Of a DNA stretch of 64,000 nt, positions 24,686 through 37,329 are shown one piece after another. How positions within the stretch are numbered: position 1 is the stretch's first letter; every line of letters begins with the position of its first letter. Position numbers and translations under genes: made by a program. This stretch comes from Coniferiporia sulphurascens. Taxonomy: Eukaryota; Basidiomycota; Agaricomycetes; Hymenochaetales; Hymenochaetaceae. The stretch covers positions 1,364,001-1,428,000 of the forward strand of contig NBBA01000012.1 of NCBI GenBank assembly GCA_002794785.1, given 5' to 3'. The notes below the pieces were generated by a model that was not told the origin of the DNA, ran no database searches, and saw nothing but the letters and a program-made list of their open reading frames with translations.

Positions 24686-27031
24686 CTATGGCGGGTTGCG
24701 TGGCCGTAACATGCGCAGCTCGTATACGTTTTGCTCGCTCAGCTGCGAAGGCTCCGCGATGATCGCCGTCACAGGCACACGAGGCCCGACTTCTGCGCCT
24801 TGTCCTGGGCGCAGCTGTGCACGCGGACGCGAGCGTGATCGTGATCGTGACCGGGAGAGAGAAAGAGAGTACGAGGGAGTGTAAGGAGTGTCGCTGTGCA
24901 CGCGTGTGGAGCCTGTGCTTAGCGTTCCGAACGAGCTGGAGATGGCGTCGCGTGTGCGGCCGACGCTGAGTTTGTGTTTATGCGACGGTGATGCAGGATC
25001 TCGCGCGGAGATGGGTACGGGTATGGGTACGAGTGCGGGCGTACCAGTGAGTACGGGGGTGGCGAGGCCCGAGCCCGGGCCCGGGTTGACGCTGACGTTG
25101 CCGCTGCCCCCGTATTGGCCGAGACGCGAGACGGAAATGTCGGTGAGGTCGCCCCCGTCGGGGTCAAACCAACGTATTGACTGGATGGGCGAGGCGGAGT
25201 AGACGTAGTAGTCGTCGAGCGCGCGCTCGTCGTGTGTGTCGAAGCCGTGTCGCCTGCGCGCGCCCTCGCGCCGCAGCGAGAGCGTGATGCGGGACATCAT
25301 TGCGACGGTGAGCCTGTCGTGTTGGTGTTGGGTCAAAGTGACAGTGGATAGGAGGGAATAGGGAGAATGGTGAATTAGCGGGGTTGAGGTGGAGATGGTA
25401 GAAAGGGAGGACTGGTCTTACATCTGTTGTAACCTGTGTAATCGTCGTGATTAGCATCTGCATATGTGCTACGCGTGCGCAAGGAGGGGAAGAGCCACTT
25501 ACTGAGCCGTGATGTTCTTGATCGCATCCTAAATTAAAACGAAACCACAACAACAACAACAAAAAAGGGTCAACATTGGCTTCCTTCCACGAAAAAACTG
25601 GAAGGAAATAATTACATTTGCGCTGACGATCATGACGGCAAGGACGAGGTTGATGCAAAAGATGACGCCGTAGTACAACATACCGTCGCGCATGAGCGTA
25701 CGTACGATATGGCTCGCGGATGAGTGCTTCGTGCGTGGCATGCACGCGTAGAGCGTTAACAAGGTCACGTAGGTGTCGTAGACGAGTGGGAGCCATGCCG
25801 AAAGGGATGCCCAGGAGCGTCTGCGCCTAGCAGTCAAAGACTGCGGACGGAAAAGGACGAGAGACGTACAGGTTCGGGTCGAATATCATGGTACAGGCTG
25901 GCGAAGACGTAAGCCACTGGAGGGAGGGAGGCGGAGACAGTAAAATGGAGAACATACCTTTAACAGTGGTGCCGCTATGAGGAACAGCTATTTTGATTTA
26001 AACCACACGTTTACAAATTACGGAAAACTCCACTCACGTCGGGCACCCATCATAAGCCAAATATTAATACCCGTCTCTACGGCGAGCAGGAAGACGACTG
26101 AGCCTATGATCATCCTTCTGCCAGCGTACAGGGCCTTGACTCTGATTCGCCAATGAGATTAAGTATACACGAATCGAAATCGATAACCACGTACCTCATC
26201 AGCATCATCAGACCGGTCACCTCGACCGCTATAACCGTACATGAGCCCTCATAGCGGACAAAATGGTCACAGCTAATGGTTGCCTTTCGAATCAGATGAA
26301 TTTCTCGAGGCACCTTAAGGCGAGACCAGCTAACCTCTGCGGAGGCAAGAATAGAAGCGGCAGTCAATATTAGAGAAGCACGAGAAGACTGAAATACCAC
26401 GCACTTCTTCGGACCATTTAGAGAAATAAGCTATATTGAGGAAAAGTGAGCTGCAGAAAAGCAATTTCGTGGTCTTTCATTGCTGCATACCCGTCAAATT
26501 CCCGATGAACGCTAGAGGCGTGAAGTAGCGATTCTGTGCAGCGATGCTAGTTTAACACGGGGGAACGATTTGAGGAGGCCGATGCAACTTACCAAAAAGA
26601 AGAGGTAGACACTATGGAAGCGCAGCCAGCAAAGTCAAAACCCGGATGGGGCATCGCAAAGCAAATAGGACGAACTTTAGTTTTTTCTTCGCCGCCCATA
26701 TAAAGCGCACTTCGTCGCTGAGCGTGATAATATGGTCCCAGACCAAGATCGTATAGCCAATGAAGGCCACATACTGCATTGCCCAAACTCGTCAGCCACC
26801 CCGGCATACATCCGGATTCCAAACGGGACCGGCTTACGTTCGTAATTCTCCTGTAATAGCGGGGGACACCAAACTGAGATGAGTTTCCTCCGCAGACCGA
26901 AACGCGATACAGAGAGAGACGTACGTGTACAGAACGTCGTCGACCTCGGATGTGACTTCCCTCCGCAGTAGCGAGAAGAGGGTCAACGTCGCAGAGAAGA
27001 ATGCCCCGATCTGCTGCAGCGGGTGCGACAT
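24686..27031 (-). CDS. DUF6533-type multi-pass membrane protein, copy 1
   Basis: Integral membrane protein of a large family expanded in mushroom-forming fungi; function unknown. The ATG at 27031 begins MSHPLQQIGAF. Small exons then give the DUF6533 signature YVAFIGYTILVWDHIITLSD with EVRFIW, then NRYFTPLAFIGNLTG, FVRYEGSCTVIAVEVTGLMM, a segment with RRMIIGSVVFLLAVE, and SLSAWLPLVYDTYVTLLTL, DGMLYYGVIFCINLVLAVMI. About seven membrane spans are expected. The long cytosolic C-tail starts MMSRITLSLRREG and becomes a Ser/Arg-rich low-complexity region, ending LRMLRPRNPP at 24686. Copy 2 lies 3.5 kb to the right on the same strand. Exon borders in the middle are approximate. Confidence 0.78.
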
Positions 27032-30000
27032 CTGAGGCGTGTGCACAGGAGAGGCACGCCAGACTCTTGTTCCTTTTCCTTTTCCTTCTCAGGCAGACAT
27101 TCGGAGGCAGCTGGTCATAGTACCGGCGGGGAGCGAAAGGTGGGGTAAGAGGAAAAGCCGTGGGTTATATACCAGCTTGCGCGATGAGCGGGATCAGCGC
27201 CGACGCTGGTGTCGGGGGGCTGCGTTGGGTCGGTTGGGAGGGTAAATGTATATGTAGCGATCCAATCTGCGGCTCGCTCGCAGTTCAAGTAGGGATGAGC
27301 ACGTAAGTTATGCATATGTTGCCGTAACGGTTTTCCTTTTCGCTTTCCTTTTCTTTTCTCCTTTTTTTGCCTTTTGCCGCGCAGACTCAGGTGACACTTG
27401 GATCCAGGAGTCAGCTGCAGGGTTTGATGACCAGAATTATGGAATGGTTGGGCCGAGACATCGGCCGCTCAATGAGGCGGTCCCACCTCACGCCACGGTT
27501 TCGGATGCTTGGTGACCGTCTTAACCCCCTAAAGCGACGGCTGTAAAGACGCGGACAACTTGTCTCCAAGAACACCGTCCGCGGGTTGGCCACTGTAAAG
27601 TATCGTGAGTACAGTAGTTGGCTTTTGTCTCCAGGGGCCTGCGAGAGCAATGGTGTTTCGGTGTTGACCGAGTTCGTTCAGGGTTGGACCAGACACGGGA
27701 CACAGCCGGGCCTTGCACAGCTCTAACTCTCCCGCTAGAAAATTCCCCAGTACTCTGCCGCGCGTATTCTTTAATACGCACAATATCTCTCGTAAGGGGG
27801 GAAAACCCATTAAGACGCTCGCACGAAGATCTAGCTAACGCTATCAGTGAACAGACGGCGCAAGTAAGAAAAAAACCGTCATTCAAACGACATTACCCAC
27901 ACATTCAGCGCTAAGCATGGTCGGGTGCATGACGAGTAACCCCGATTTTCTACAGATTAAATTCCATCAAAAGTGCTTAATCAAGGCACGCACTCTCCCC
28001 CTTTCATTACGCATTTACGCGTATTCATGTGGCTCTATCAGCCCAGCTGCGCATCTCCTACCCCACGGTGCCCCCCGGGTCCCCCCCCCAACACGTGAAA
28101 TCATATCATACACTTTTGTCTGCGCATGGTCTTCCTTGGGAAAGTCCAAGGAGCAGGAGCGAGCAAAGTTTCGTCCCTTTCCGTTCAGGCGGTCGCGTAT
28201 ACGGAAGTAGCATCCCGCCCCGCCCGACTGCGGCCCGCTCGGGTCCGTCAGGGGGGCCGCATATTCGAGCACGAGTACTCACAACCTCCGAGCTTGAAGG
28301 GCCCCTCCCTAATCGACAGAACGGCTTTCAGATGAGCATGCATGATGCATGGCACCCGCTCGGGACAGGCTGCGCTGCGGCGGCCATCCTCCCTCCTTTC
28401 GGAATTTTCCCTCCGAAACTACTTACAACCAAGTGCTGACGCCTGGCGGCGCAATTTGCAAAGCCTGTGTATCTAGGGAGGTGAGCAGCATGAAACGTCT
28501 CGTGGAGCCCGCTCAAAGTGCCGCGTGGCGTGCGTGGTGCGTATTTATGCATCGATATACAGTATGTATTGTGATCACCAGGTAAGTGGGAAACCGAGCC
28601 CGAGACGGGCTGGGCCCGAGTGCTTATCTGTGGAAGTAAGAGCGGCCGTATGTGCTTTTTTATGAACGAATTGATATTACAGTATCATTTTCATCATGCG
28701 AACACAGGGTGGTGAGCGGGAAATATCTCGCGCCCCTGCTTTCCGTTGTGGCGCGGCATCAATAACATTCTACCCCGCAAATGAGTATTTGATATTTGAC
28801 TCGGATCTGTATCTTTGCACACTGAAAGGGGAACGGGGGTTCTTTCGCTTATCCTCCTCTGTCGTCAGCGAGCACAAGTGCATGAGTGCATGCATAATAC
28901 AAATACGAAACACCTTCTGACGTCAGTCACCGCTCCGAGGTCCAAAACAAAACAGAAAACATAAATAGGACAGTGCCTTGCCGCGGTGTACGTGCACAGC
29001 GGAGGTTGGGTCATCCCAGTACCGCAAAACATCGAACATGTCATCCTCACACCCATGCAGTGTTGGGCGTGAGGAATGGTTATGGTCGCTAGGACCTAAA
29101 GGGAACTGCAAGGGAGAGTAGGTGCCGTTCCGTGCGGTCATGATATTAGGAGGCGGTGATCACAGCCGCGGCTCGTAGTAGCCATACTAGTAGTATATAT
29201 TATTTTGTATTGTAGCGTCTAACGAAGCGGAATATTTTTTGAAGGATGCACGTCAATTATTGCGCATCATGTCGACGAGCGGCGAGCGGGGGTGGGGCGC
29301 GGGATGGGGGTAAGGCGGATCGTGTCAAGTTATATCATATCATACCATCGCGGGGGTACATCGTGATCCGAGAGCGCGGCGGGAACCAAAGTACAAGCAA
29401 TACTGTCAGTGGGCGTTTAGACGCGGAGTTACTCTGATCTTTGACGAACCTAAAGAAAGAATTGAAAACACAGCAGTACATGCAGCGCATCATACCATTG
29501 TCGTGTGATGGTATATGTGTCTCACGACACACGAGTGGACGCACATGCGGCCGCAGCCACAGGCACTAGTAGACCCACAGGAACCCCTTGTACACTATAA
29601 TTAAGCTACGTACTGTACTTCGCACCAGAATCCGATCTTCTTCCCCACAGTTCGGGCTGTGCGCCCGCCCTAAATGTTGGGGGATCACTCCGAGCCACAC
29701 CTTGACGTATTGAATTCCTTGTCTGGTCTCCGCCTTGGGACCCCGAGATGAAATCTAGGAAGACTCGTGGCTACCCAGCGAATAGAAACGCACCTTCTGC
29801 ACCCGAATGATCAAGGACCGCATCGCTCCGGGTCGAAGATTGATTTAAACTCTGAACGAGCAAACTGAAAGTTGTGAATCAACATCACCATCACGGTTCT
29901 AACATCAGCCGCCCAGCCACAGGAAACCACCGACGGCCACTGTAACTGGTCCAACTCTGAGCCAATATTTCGGCCCTCCGTATACGAGCGGTTTCCTCAT

Positions 30001-30383
30001 GCGTATCCGCAGCAAAGCGCAGAAGATCTATCACAACCGTGACCGCAGTCCCCACCCCTGACTCCCAGGCTTGATATCTCACTCCTAAGTTAACTTCCGA
30101 CTCTAGAGAGAAAAGTCGTGGAGTGAGGCGAGGGATCAAATGTGGCGCACGGTGGAATGGGGCCGACGATTAGACTCGGGAAATAAGAGTCAAAGAATGG
30201 AGGGCGTTAACATTAATGTTGCTATCGACCCAGTGCGCTGACCGATTTGGATCATGCCAATAACACAGGTAGCATATTTTAGTCTTGGGGTTGAATGGAC
30301 ATCTGATTGGCTTGATGAAAGAAGTGTCTGGCTTTATAAGCGGTGATTTCCTATTAGTGTTTTTACACAAGTGATCTTCCATG
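27032..30383. other. 3.3-kb gene-free stretch
   Basis: Upstream region of DUF6533 copy 1. I see no family match, splice chain, transposon ends or RNA genes before the tRNA at 30384. Short open frames exist but are scattered over both strands with no conserved motif. Confidence 0.45.
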
Positions 30384-30455
30384 TCGGATATGGTGTAACG
30401 GCTAACATTGCTGCCTTTCACGCAGCGGCTCGGGGTTCGATTCCCCGTATCCGAA
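30384..30455 (+). tRNA. tRNA-Glu (UUC)
   Basis: A complete cloverleaf without intron. The acceptor stem TCGGATA pairs perfectly with TATCCGA, followed by discriminator A. The D arm contains the A-box-like TGGTGTAACGG. The anticodon arm GCTGC-CTTTCAC-GCAGC places TTC at positions 34-36. The T arm CGGGG-TTCGATT-CCCCG contains the B box GGTTCGATTCC. A run of T residues (TTTTCTTTTCTTTT) right after the gene serves as polymerase III terminator. CCA is not encoded, as expected in eukaryotes. Confidence 0.95.
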
Positions 30456-30562
30456 AATTTTCTTTTCTTTTGTTGCTTCACCAAAGAATATAAGACATAA
30501 GAAAGTGATTTATCTTATCGTTTTGTTTGGCTCTTGTTCGTAAAAAGCCCCGAGCGATTGCA

Positions 30563-32778
30563 CTACAAGCGTGGCTGCTTCGGGAGCGTCATCACCCGGA
30601 GTTCGAACGTCTCCTGCCCACTTGAGCCCGTCCACCTCGAGGGGCAGAGCGTGATCTCATCAGGCTGCCGCGAGAGCCTCGATGCCTTTGAAATTCGTCG
30701 TGCGCTGTGCCTTTTCCCGCGCGTGGGGCTCGTACCCTCGAACAGCCCGAGCGCCTCGCTACTAGGCAGGAGGTTGAGGTCGATCGGAGAGTCGTCGACG
30801 GTGCGCGGGTACAGGTACGAGTCTAGTTCCTGCCCGTCGTCATCGTCGCTTGCGCTCGTGACGGCTTCGCGCTTGAGGTTTATTGTCATGCGGCTCATCA
30901 TCGCGACCTTAATGGGGCGTGAGTCGTGAGCATATGTATTATGGTGGGAAAGTCATAGTATTTACCGTGAGTCTGTTTTTTTAACACAGTAGCGTTAGTA
31001 ATAATCAGTGACGAGTGTCAGACAAAACTCACAGTTGTGTCAGCCTTTTTGGTCAGAGTTCAGACATCAGTACGGGTTTCTCATTTTCGATGTGTACAGA
31101 GCACGAAGAATAGATCACTTACTGGGCTGCGACATCCTTGATCCCCTCCTGACAATCCGAGCATCCCATCAGTACTTTAAATCAAAGAAAGAGCTGGCAA
31201 GGTTACCCGTGCGACAATAAGCATGATAGCCAGGACGAGATTAGTGGAGAGTATGAAGCTAAATATGCATATAACTCGTTTAGTCATGCCCATTGTCCCC
31301 TTTCCGCTGAAGAGAAGAGGACGAAATCAAATTACTGACCAATAGTAAATGATACCATCCTTCATGAGAATGCGGACGATGCGGCTTGCAGATTTGATTG
31401 GTGACGAGATACATCGCCAGAGGGTAAGCACAAATATGATCGTGTTGTATAAAAGTGGCAGCCACGCTGAGAGCGAGGGCCAAAATATTCTAGATTTAAA
31501 AAGAGTATTCAGAAATTGGACACCGGTTATTAATGTCATGAGTGGCGTACAGATTTGGGTCAATTGACATCGAGCATACTGGTAGGCCGATTGAGGCATC
31601 AGTCGAATGCAGGTTGACCAAAAGGTAAAGAACCGGCGTCTACCGTGAATCCTGGGTATATGTCTTAAAGCTAAGATAAAGGAGCGACGTCTATCAGGCA
31701 TGCGTATGAAGGGCCAAGTTAGAACGACTCACGTTGTATGCGTGTTAACAACCAGATGTTGAAGCCAATTTCAAGGAGGAGGACAATGAGCGGGATCGAT
31801 ATGATACCTGGCCTGTTTGGGTAGAGTGCCCTCACTCTTCGGAATGGGAATAGAGACGGGATTGAACCATGAGTGATTCGTGAGGGCAGGCAAGGAATGG
31901 CGGACCGTACCTGATAAACATCATTATTCCTGTCGCTGCAATAGCTATCAGGACTGTCGCCCCTTCGTAATGAGCGAACTTGTTGCATCTATAACGGAAG
32001 TATTGGAGGGGATTGCCGGTCATTGACAGAACCAGTTACTGACTTCTGTTAAAATTTATTTGTCTCTTAAATTGACACTACGTCGATATGCAAGAACACA
32101 AACTTACTTCAATACTCAAATGTGACATATACGCTATAGTGAGCAACCGTATTAGATGTCCCCCCTTTCCCGTAGAACCCATACGCTCACCAAATATATT
32201 TACAACAAAACTCAAAGGCGTGAAATATCTTATCTATAGAAGGAAAACCCCGTCAAAGCCAAGATCTAAGCACGCGGGTTCAAATAACACTCACGAAGAA
32301 AAACAGGTATACGACTGTAGTCCGCATGAGGCGAGACGTTTTTAGCACTCATGCCAGTGGTAGATTAACCTATGCTCACTAGGGCCCTTCCTGCCGAACC
32401 ACAAGTACCTGACCTATGCCGTTTTAACGGGTAAATTATGGGACGCATCGCGGACGCACCAACCGGAAAGTTTTTACTCACTTCTTCTTTAAGCGTTATT
32501 ATGTGGTCCCAAATCAAGATAGTGAAGCCAATGAAGGCGACATACTGGAGAACGCAAGCCGCCGTTCGCCGTTAGAGTACACTCCCGAGACCAAGATAAT
32601 GGTCAAATGCATGCACGTACGCTCATCAATTTTCTGACGTTCGAAACAAGGTCAGATTGCAAGTGTTCATGCTAACAGAGGGCAACAGAAGAAGATAAAC
32701 AACTTACGCGTCTGACGCGTCTTGAACGGCATTTTCTTGATGATGTCCGTGTCTTGCATCGAGGAGCGCAGATGTCAT
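30563..32778 (-). CDS. DUF6533-type multi-pass membrane protein, copy 2
   Basis: Paralogue of the gene at 24.7-27.0 kb, same strand and same exon logic. The ATG at 32778 gives MTSALLDARHGHHQENAV. The signature exon reads YVAFIGFTILIWDHIITLKE. Later pieces include a segment equivalent to FVRYEGSC (here FAHYEGATVLIAIAATGIMM), IPLIVLLLEIGFNIWLL, SLSAWLPLLYNTIIFVLTL and SASRIVRILMKDGIIYYW. The C-tail starts MMSRMTINLKREAV, directly comparable to MMSRITLSLRREG of copy 1, then diverges and ends MTLPKQPRL at 30563. The membrane core is better conserved than the tail. Function unknown; the central exon borders are uncertain. Confidence 0.75.
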
Positions 32779-33209
32779 GTCCAAGAGGGTCGCTTCGCTC
32801 CGATCCGAGTCAGCTAGAACTCGGAGCTGCCACCTCGCGAGGGGTGCAGCACAAACGGCGCGTTGAAGGGACTCGACAAGTTGCAGTTAAAAGAAAAAAA
32901 AGGAGATGAAAAAGGGCTTCACCAGGAAACGGGCGAAGGAAGGGCATAGGGACTCGGAGACATGGCTTGCCGCCGTCCCCTGGTTTGAAAGCAATACGAA
33001 ATAAGGACTAGGCGAGAAGGAGATTAAGCCAGCGGGCGTCTACTGAAACGTGCCCGTACAACGGGGGCGTTGCAACCGCGCCTTTTACCCGACTTTGACG
33101 TACTGCTGTACATCCCCTCCGCCTTTGCGAGACACTCTCCTAATAAGCTTTATGATGCCATCATGTTGATACTAGTGTTAAATGCCCAGGTGGCCTCTTG
33201 AGGTTCAGC

Positions 33210-33218
33210 TATAAAAAG
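33210..33218 (+). promoter_or_regulatory. Possible TATA box
   Basis: TATAAAAAG, a good TATA match, 80 bases before the ATG of a 65-codon frame (33290-33487). May serve an unrecognised small gene or be chance. Confidence 0.25.
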
Positions 33219-33289
33219 GATAGAGCCACATTCGTGACCAGCAAATCCGAACTCCGGAGGCAACCCCGGACTGTATCAGGCACTACCGG

Positions 33290-33487
33290 ATGCCAAGCGT
33301 GTACGTGTTAAGCGATGCGTCGTTAGAAGATAAGGAAGACAGGACAGCGACAATTTCAAGTTCTTCAAGAACAGAAGGTCGCGCCATTCATAAGCTTCTT
33401 ACGTCAGGACGTCTCCAACTTAGTGCGTCTTGTAGGGGACCGCGGAATAGCCCGAAACACACAAAAGTCAGACAAGAGCCCTTATAA
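33290..33487 (+). CDS. Doubtful small open frame, 65 codons
   Basis: Starts MPSVYVLSDASLEDKEDR and is Ser/Thr-rich. No family is recognised, there is no signal peptide and no CaaX box (so not a mating pheromone). It is listed only because a TATA-like sequence sits 80 bases upstream. Could easily be noncoding. Confidence 0.15.
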   Translation: MPSVYVLSDASLEDKEDRTATISSSSRTEGRAIHKLLTSGRLQLSASCRGPRNSPKHTKVRQEPL

Positions 33488-33594
33488 TTAAACAGATGAT
33501 ACATATTAAAAATCCATAAGAAAAAGCCTAATAACGTCCAAACCCGCTGGGCTAGGCCCCAGTTTGAAGTCTTCCGCTCTACACGACAGTAATC

Positions 33595-34793
33595 TCAGGA
33601 AAGAATCTTTGATAGAGGTGTAAATTCGTTTTAATGAGAGAATGAAAAAAGTCTTCAAACTCACAGCTAGTAAAACCACGCAAACGACCATGACTAGAAT
33701 GATCATCAAACATGCCGCTCTCCGGCCTGCCTTCCGCTGGTATTCAGACGCCGTAGAAAGCTCTTCGGCCGCGCCGGAAGTGTCGGCAGCAACCGAGTAT
33801 ACATTAGACTCAATGTTGTCTGTCATCGTTCAAAAAAAATGACCATGTGAGTTTCACTTGCTAGCGGATCGTCGCCCCAAGGCCCAGACTCACCAAGCAT
33901 TCCGCTCTGTTCGCTGACCAATGTACCGAGGTCACGGAAGATCTCCGACAGCTCGTGAATCCCGCTTTCAATTTCTCTTATCTCCTCTTCGCGTTCCTGT
34001 ATAAGCGACTCTTGGTGTGCGAGTTCGTGGGGCGATAATTGTCTGACAGACCGTGAGTTGCAAGTCTTCTAGACACTAACTGGGAGAAAACGTACTGCTG
34101 TAAGATAAGAGCCTGCCGCTGCTCCGGCGAGGTCCCAGGCTGGTTGTCAGACCTGGACACCATCCCATGTTAACAAGTGGCGCACAATTAGAAGTAGAAT
34201 TAGCTTACGGTCCCGCAGCTTGCTCCTCATCCACGGCAATCTTCACGCCCTCGACCATAGTCCTCTGGCGTTCCGCACTGACCTGCTGCGCTCTTTGGAA
34301 AGCCGCCAGCGACAGACGAAAATCATGGGAAGTCTTCTGCAGCGCAGTCTTCTGAATAGGCTAGGCAAGGGTGCATAAGTGAACCGACCGTAGAACACAC
34401 GAGGGCACAGATAGCATACCAGAGCGCCTTGCAGCGAAGCGAGCTTCTTAAGATCCTCTGACCCACGTTTTGCCATATCGCGCGTGGTCTCCGTGAGGTT
34501 ATGCCTTCAACGTGCGCCCCATTAGTCAACCCTGAACGACGAAAAGCACCAGAGTCAACACAGACGGAAACAAGAACTCACAGCGCCGTGCGGACATTCC
34601 CCGAGTCTCTTGGAGTACCCAGCTGGTCTACGAGCTTGAGAATCCCCTGCACATTCGCGTTGATCTTGAACACCTGCAGCGACAACGAGGACTGCAAGCT
34701 GGCGAACGCTGCCTCCTCGCGGGACTGCGGCACGCCTGACAGCGGTGCGCGTGGCAGCTGCGCCAAGCCGGTCTCGATGTCCTGGAAGCTCAT
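33595..34793 (-). CDS. Qa-SNARE of the Pep12/syntaxin-7 type
   Basis: Tail-anchored t-SNARE, probably for fusion at endosomes and vacuole. The start at 34793 gives MSFQDIETGLAQLP, followed by the N-terminal three-helix Habc region (VFKINANVQGILKLVDQLGT, SEDLKKLASLQGAL, HDFRLSLAAFQRAQ). The SNARE helix runs from LIQEREEEIREIESGIHELS through FRDLGTLVSEQ, with the central-layer glutamine, to YQRKAGRRAA, and is followed directly by the membrane anchor ACLMIILVMVVCVVLLA. The apparent frame beyond LLAV is intronic: a GTGAGT donor follows LLA and the last exon adds only ILS before the stop at 33595. At least six introns. Pep12 is the best guess from the Habc and SNARE pattern; plasma-membrane Sso1-type is less likely. 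Confidence 0.88.
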
Positions 34794-35151
34794 TCGCACT
34801 GAGTGTTATGTCCTGAATTGCTTGTGGTAGAAAGTGTTGGCGGCGAGCACTGAGCACGGCCGGGGTGTGGTTACACGGTCTGGTGTCGCTGCGGAGCGCA
34901 CGCGGGATGCGCCTGCCGGGAAACCGGCTCCGGCCCCGGCCGGTACGGCTGATACGGCTCGCCCCGAAAGATCAACACTGCTTTCCAGACTTCAACATGA
35001 AAGACCATTCCCACACAACCCAACAATCTAACTCCCAAAACATAGATTCCAATTCAACAAAGCGACAAAGCGAAAAAATAGTACAATATACACAGTTAAG
35101 TTAAGGTATTTGCGGCAGGTTTGTCCAATAGACAAGTGTTTCCAAAAAGGT
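34794..35151. other. Short intergenic region
   Basis: About 360 bases between the SNARE start and the 3' end of the next minus-strand gene. It must contain the SNARE promoter; no distinct element seen. Confidence 0.45.
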
Positions 35152-37329
35152 TCATGATATCGTCCCTACAGGATTCTCCCCATACACTGCAAAGAGCAGA
35201 TCACCCGCACGTTTTCTGAGGTGGGAGAGCTCGTCCCCGAATGGCATGTAGCCATCGGGGAGATCTCTCATCTGCGCCAAATATATCGCCACACTCGATA
35301 CCTGCGTAAATGGAGGAGGTGAGCAAGGTGACATGTTAGACCCCGCGTCGGAGGGAACTCACAATCTTCATAATAGTGGATTTTTCAGACAGGGAATTGG
35401 CCATGTTCTCCAGCGACGATATCGCATTGTTAATATCGACAAGGTCCGCAACCGTTACAGGGTTTTTCCCTGCAACAAGTTTGCGAAACGACCTCTTCCA
35501 TTCATCTTTGCTGTGCCATCCGGTATTAGGAGGTATACTGTATTCCGAGGAGTTTGCAGGCACTGGTTCAGGTATAACAATGTCGGATATAAGGGCCGGC
35601 TGAACAATCTTGGAAGTCTTGGATGCGGTAACGGGGGCTCCAACTTCGAGTGGAGATGGCTTGGGAGATTTGTTCAAGGAAAGCGTAGGAGCGGTTATAA
35701 TAGGCCCTTGTACATATGGTCTTTCCTCGGATGAGTCGAAAATGACAGGTGTTTGAAGCAGGGGTGCACCATCAGCGGAAAACATTGTCAGATCTGGCGG
35801 GGTGATGGGTGGTGCACTCATAGAAACATCTGAACGAGAATCTTCTGTGTCATCGCTTTCCTCCGCACCACTCACAGTCCAGGTATCAGTTGGTAGCACA
35901 AGCCTTTCCTCCCCCGCCAGCCTCATCTGTGCACACGTGACGAGTTGGTTATATGATTCCCGGAAGTCCGAAATAGTACAGCTACTTACTTTAGGCGGCT
36001 TGCGTCCATTCCCTCGGCGAATATCTCCAGTTCCGTACAGCTCTTTGAGTATCGAAGTATAGCGCTGTAAACGCGTTTCCGAGCGCATGACGTGCGGTGG
36101 ACGGCCCGGGACGCGACTAAGGGTCCGCCACTCCAACGGCGGGATGTAGCGTGTCACCCCGGACTTCGACTTCTCATTCGCAGCTTTGAGCGCCTCGTCA
36201 AGGAAGCGAATTTCACGCCGGCGATAATAAGCGCTCTTAAAGGCGGCAGGCCGTCCGACGTACACGTGCGCAAATGGTTCCTCCAAGTTCTCTACTTCAA
36301 TGTCTGAAGTAGTGTTATCAACCTGTATTAGTTCGGCCGTATGGAAATCGGTTTCAGGTTGACGAATACCAGGTTCTTCCACACTCGATGGTAAAGTTTC
36401 CGTCGCGTTATGTCGCTGTTGTTCCGGAACCTCTGCCGTAACAGGTGTTGCGGTCGTAACGGGTACTCCCGGGCCGGCCGAAATGTCTATATCGGGATTG
36501 GGCGGAGCCGGCCCAATGTCAGCTCCTGGCTCTGGGACGAGCAGAAGTTCATCCGGTGCAGAATCGTGGGTCGCGGCTGGGGAAGGACTTTGGGGCCCAG
36601 GCTGGTTGGGCTGTTGGACTACATGGGCGTGTTTCCTTCGGGGAGATTCGGGTGCCGGAGGCAAATTGGTGGCTGTGTTGTGTATGAACTGTTTGAAGAG
36701 AGCAGCAGCAACTGCATTTTGTCCTTTAGGTAAATGTTTTGTCTGTGTATGCCTGCTAGGTGATGGGTGGGCTTCAGTTCTGGACCCGGGTGAGTGCCTG
36801 ATGACGGGTAAGAGAATATATGGCTGAAATCTGTGCTTCTTAGCAGAGGGCTGAGATGTCCTGGAAATTGTGCATTTTGAATGAGAAAAATCTTTAGGAA
36901 AAAACCAACAAGAACACTGTACTTTTTCAAGGCTGCTGGGCTGGTATGTAATGTGCCAGCCACCATAGGCATGTTCTCCTTGCTAATTTTCTGCAATTGC
37001 CCGCGATAGGATGACGATTCCCCCTTGGGAACAGATGCCAGGGAGTTGTTCTGTGAACGTGGAGAGAGCTGTTTGAAGGTAGATATGTTGTGGTGGGACC
37101 TTCTGGTGCTCATGTCAAGTTCCAGCAATCTGTTGCAGGGACCAGAGGAAACTGACAACTCTCAGAAAATTTGGAAGGGCGATGCCTGCGGGATTAAGAA
37201 AACCGTCTTAGATGGGCAGCAAATGGTGGTGGTTGGAAGTAGAGGGGCACCACAACAACTGGGGTAGAGGGGTGACAGAGAAGGGCACCCAATTTGGAGC
37301 TCCGCCACGAAAACAGAGCACGCCATCAT
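35152..37329 (-). CDS. Unrecognised protein with C-terminal helical-bundle-like region
   Basis: I do not recognise this gene. A long exon (about 36860 down to 35380) is open through Pro/Ser-rich sequence, a basic centre (YYRRREIRFLDEALKAANEK, GRPPHVMRSETRLQRY) and an acidic Ser-rich region. The C-terminus reads WKRSFRKLVAGKNPVTVADL, then STIMKI joined by a clean intron to VSSVAIYLAQMRDLPDGY, and HLRKRAGDLLFAVYGE with the stop at 35152. The Trp/Phe-Leu pattern, the short helices and the RKRAGDLL end loosely recall the TFIIS N-terminal / LEDGF-type bundle, which would suggest a nuclear role; this is tentative. Upstream exons are inferred: KENMPMVAGTLHTSPAALKK by an intron at about 36860-36925, and a first exon MMACSVFVAELQIG from an ATG at 37329. 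Confidence 0.5.

Larger units (their letters stand above)
32779..33594. other. Intergenic region
   Basis: About 815 bases between DUF6533 copy 2 (its promoter side) and the SNARE 3' end. It contains the TATA-like element and weak short frame listed separately. Confidence 0.45.

Noticed and set aside
33506..33594. Long C-terminal tail of the SNARE beyond the membrane anchor
   Set aside because: A GTGAGT donor lies right after LLA and a 3' exon giving ILS-stop yields the normal tail-anchored end; the tail is intron and 3' flank read-through.
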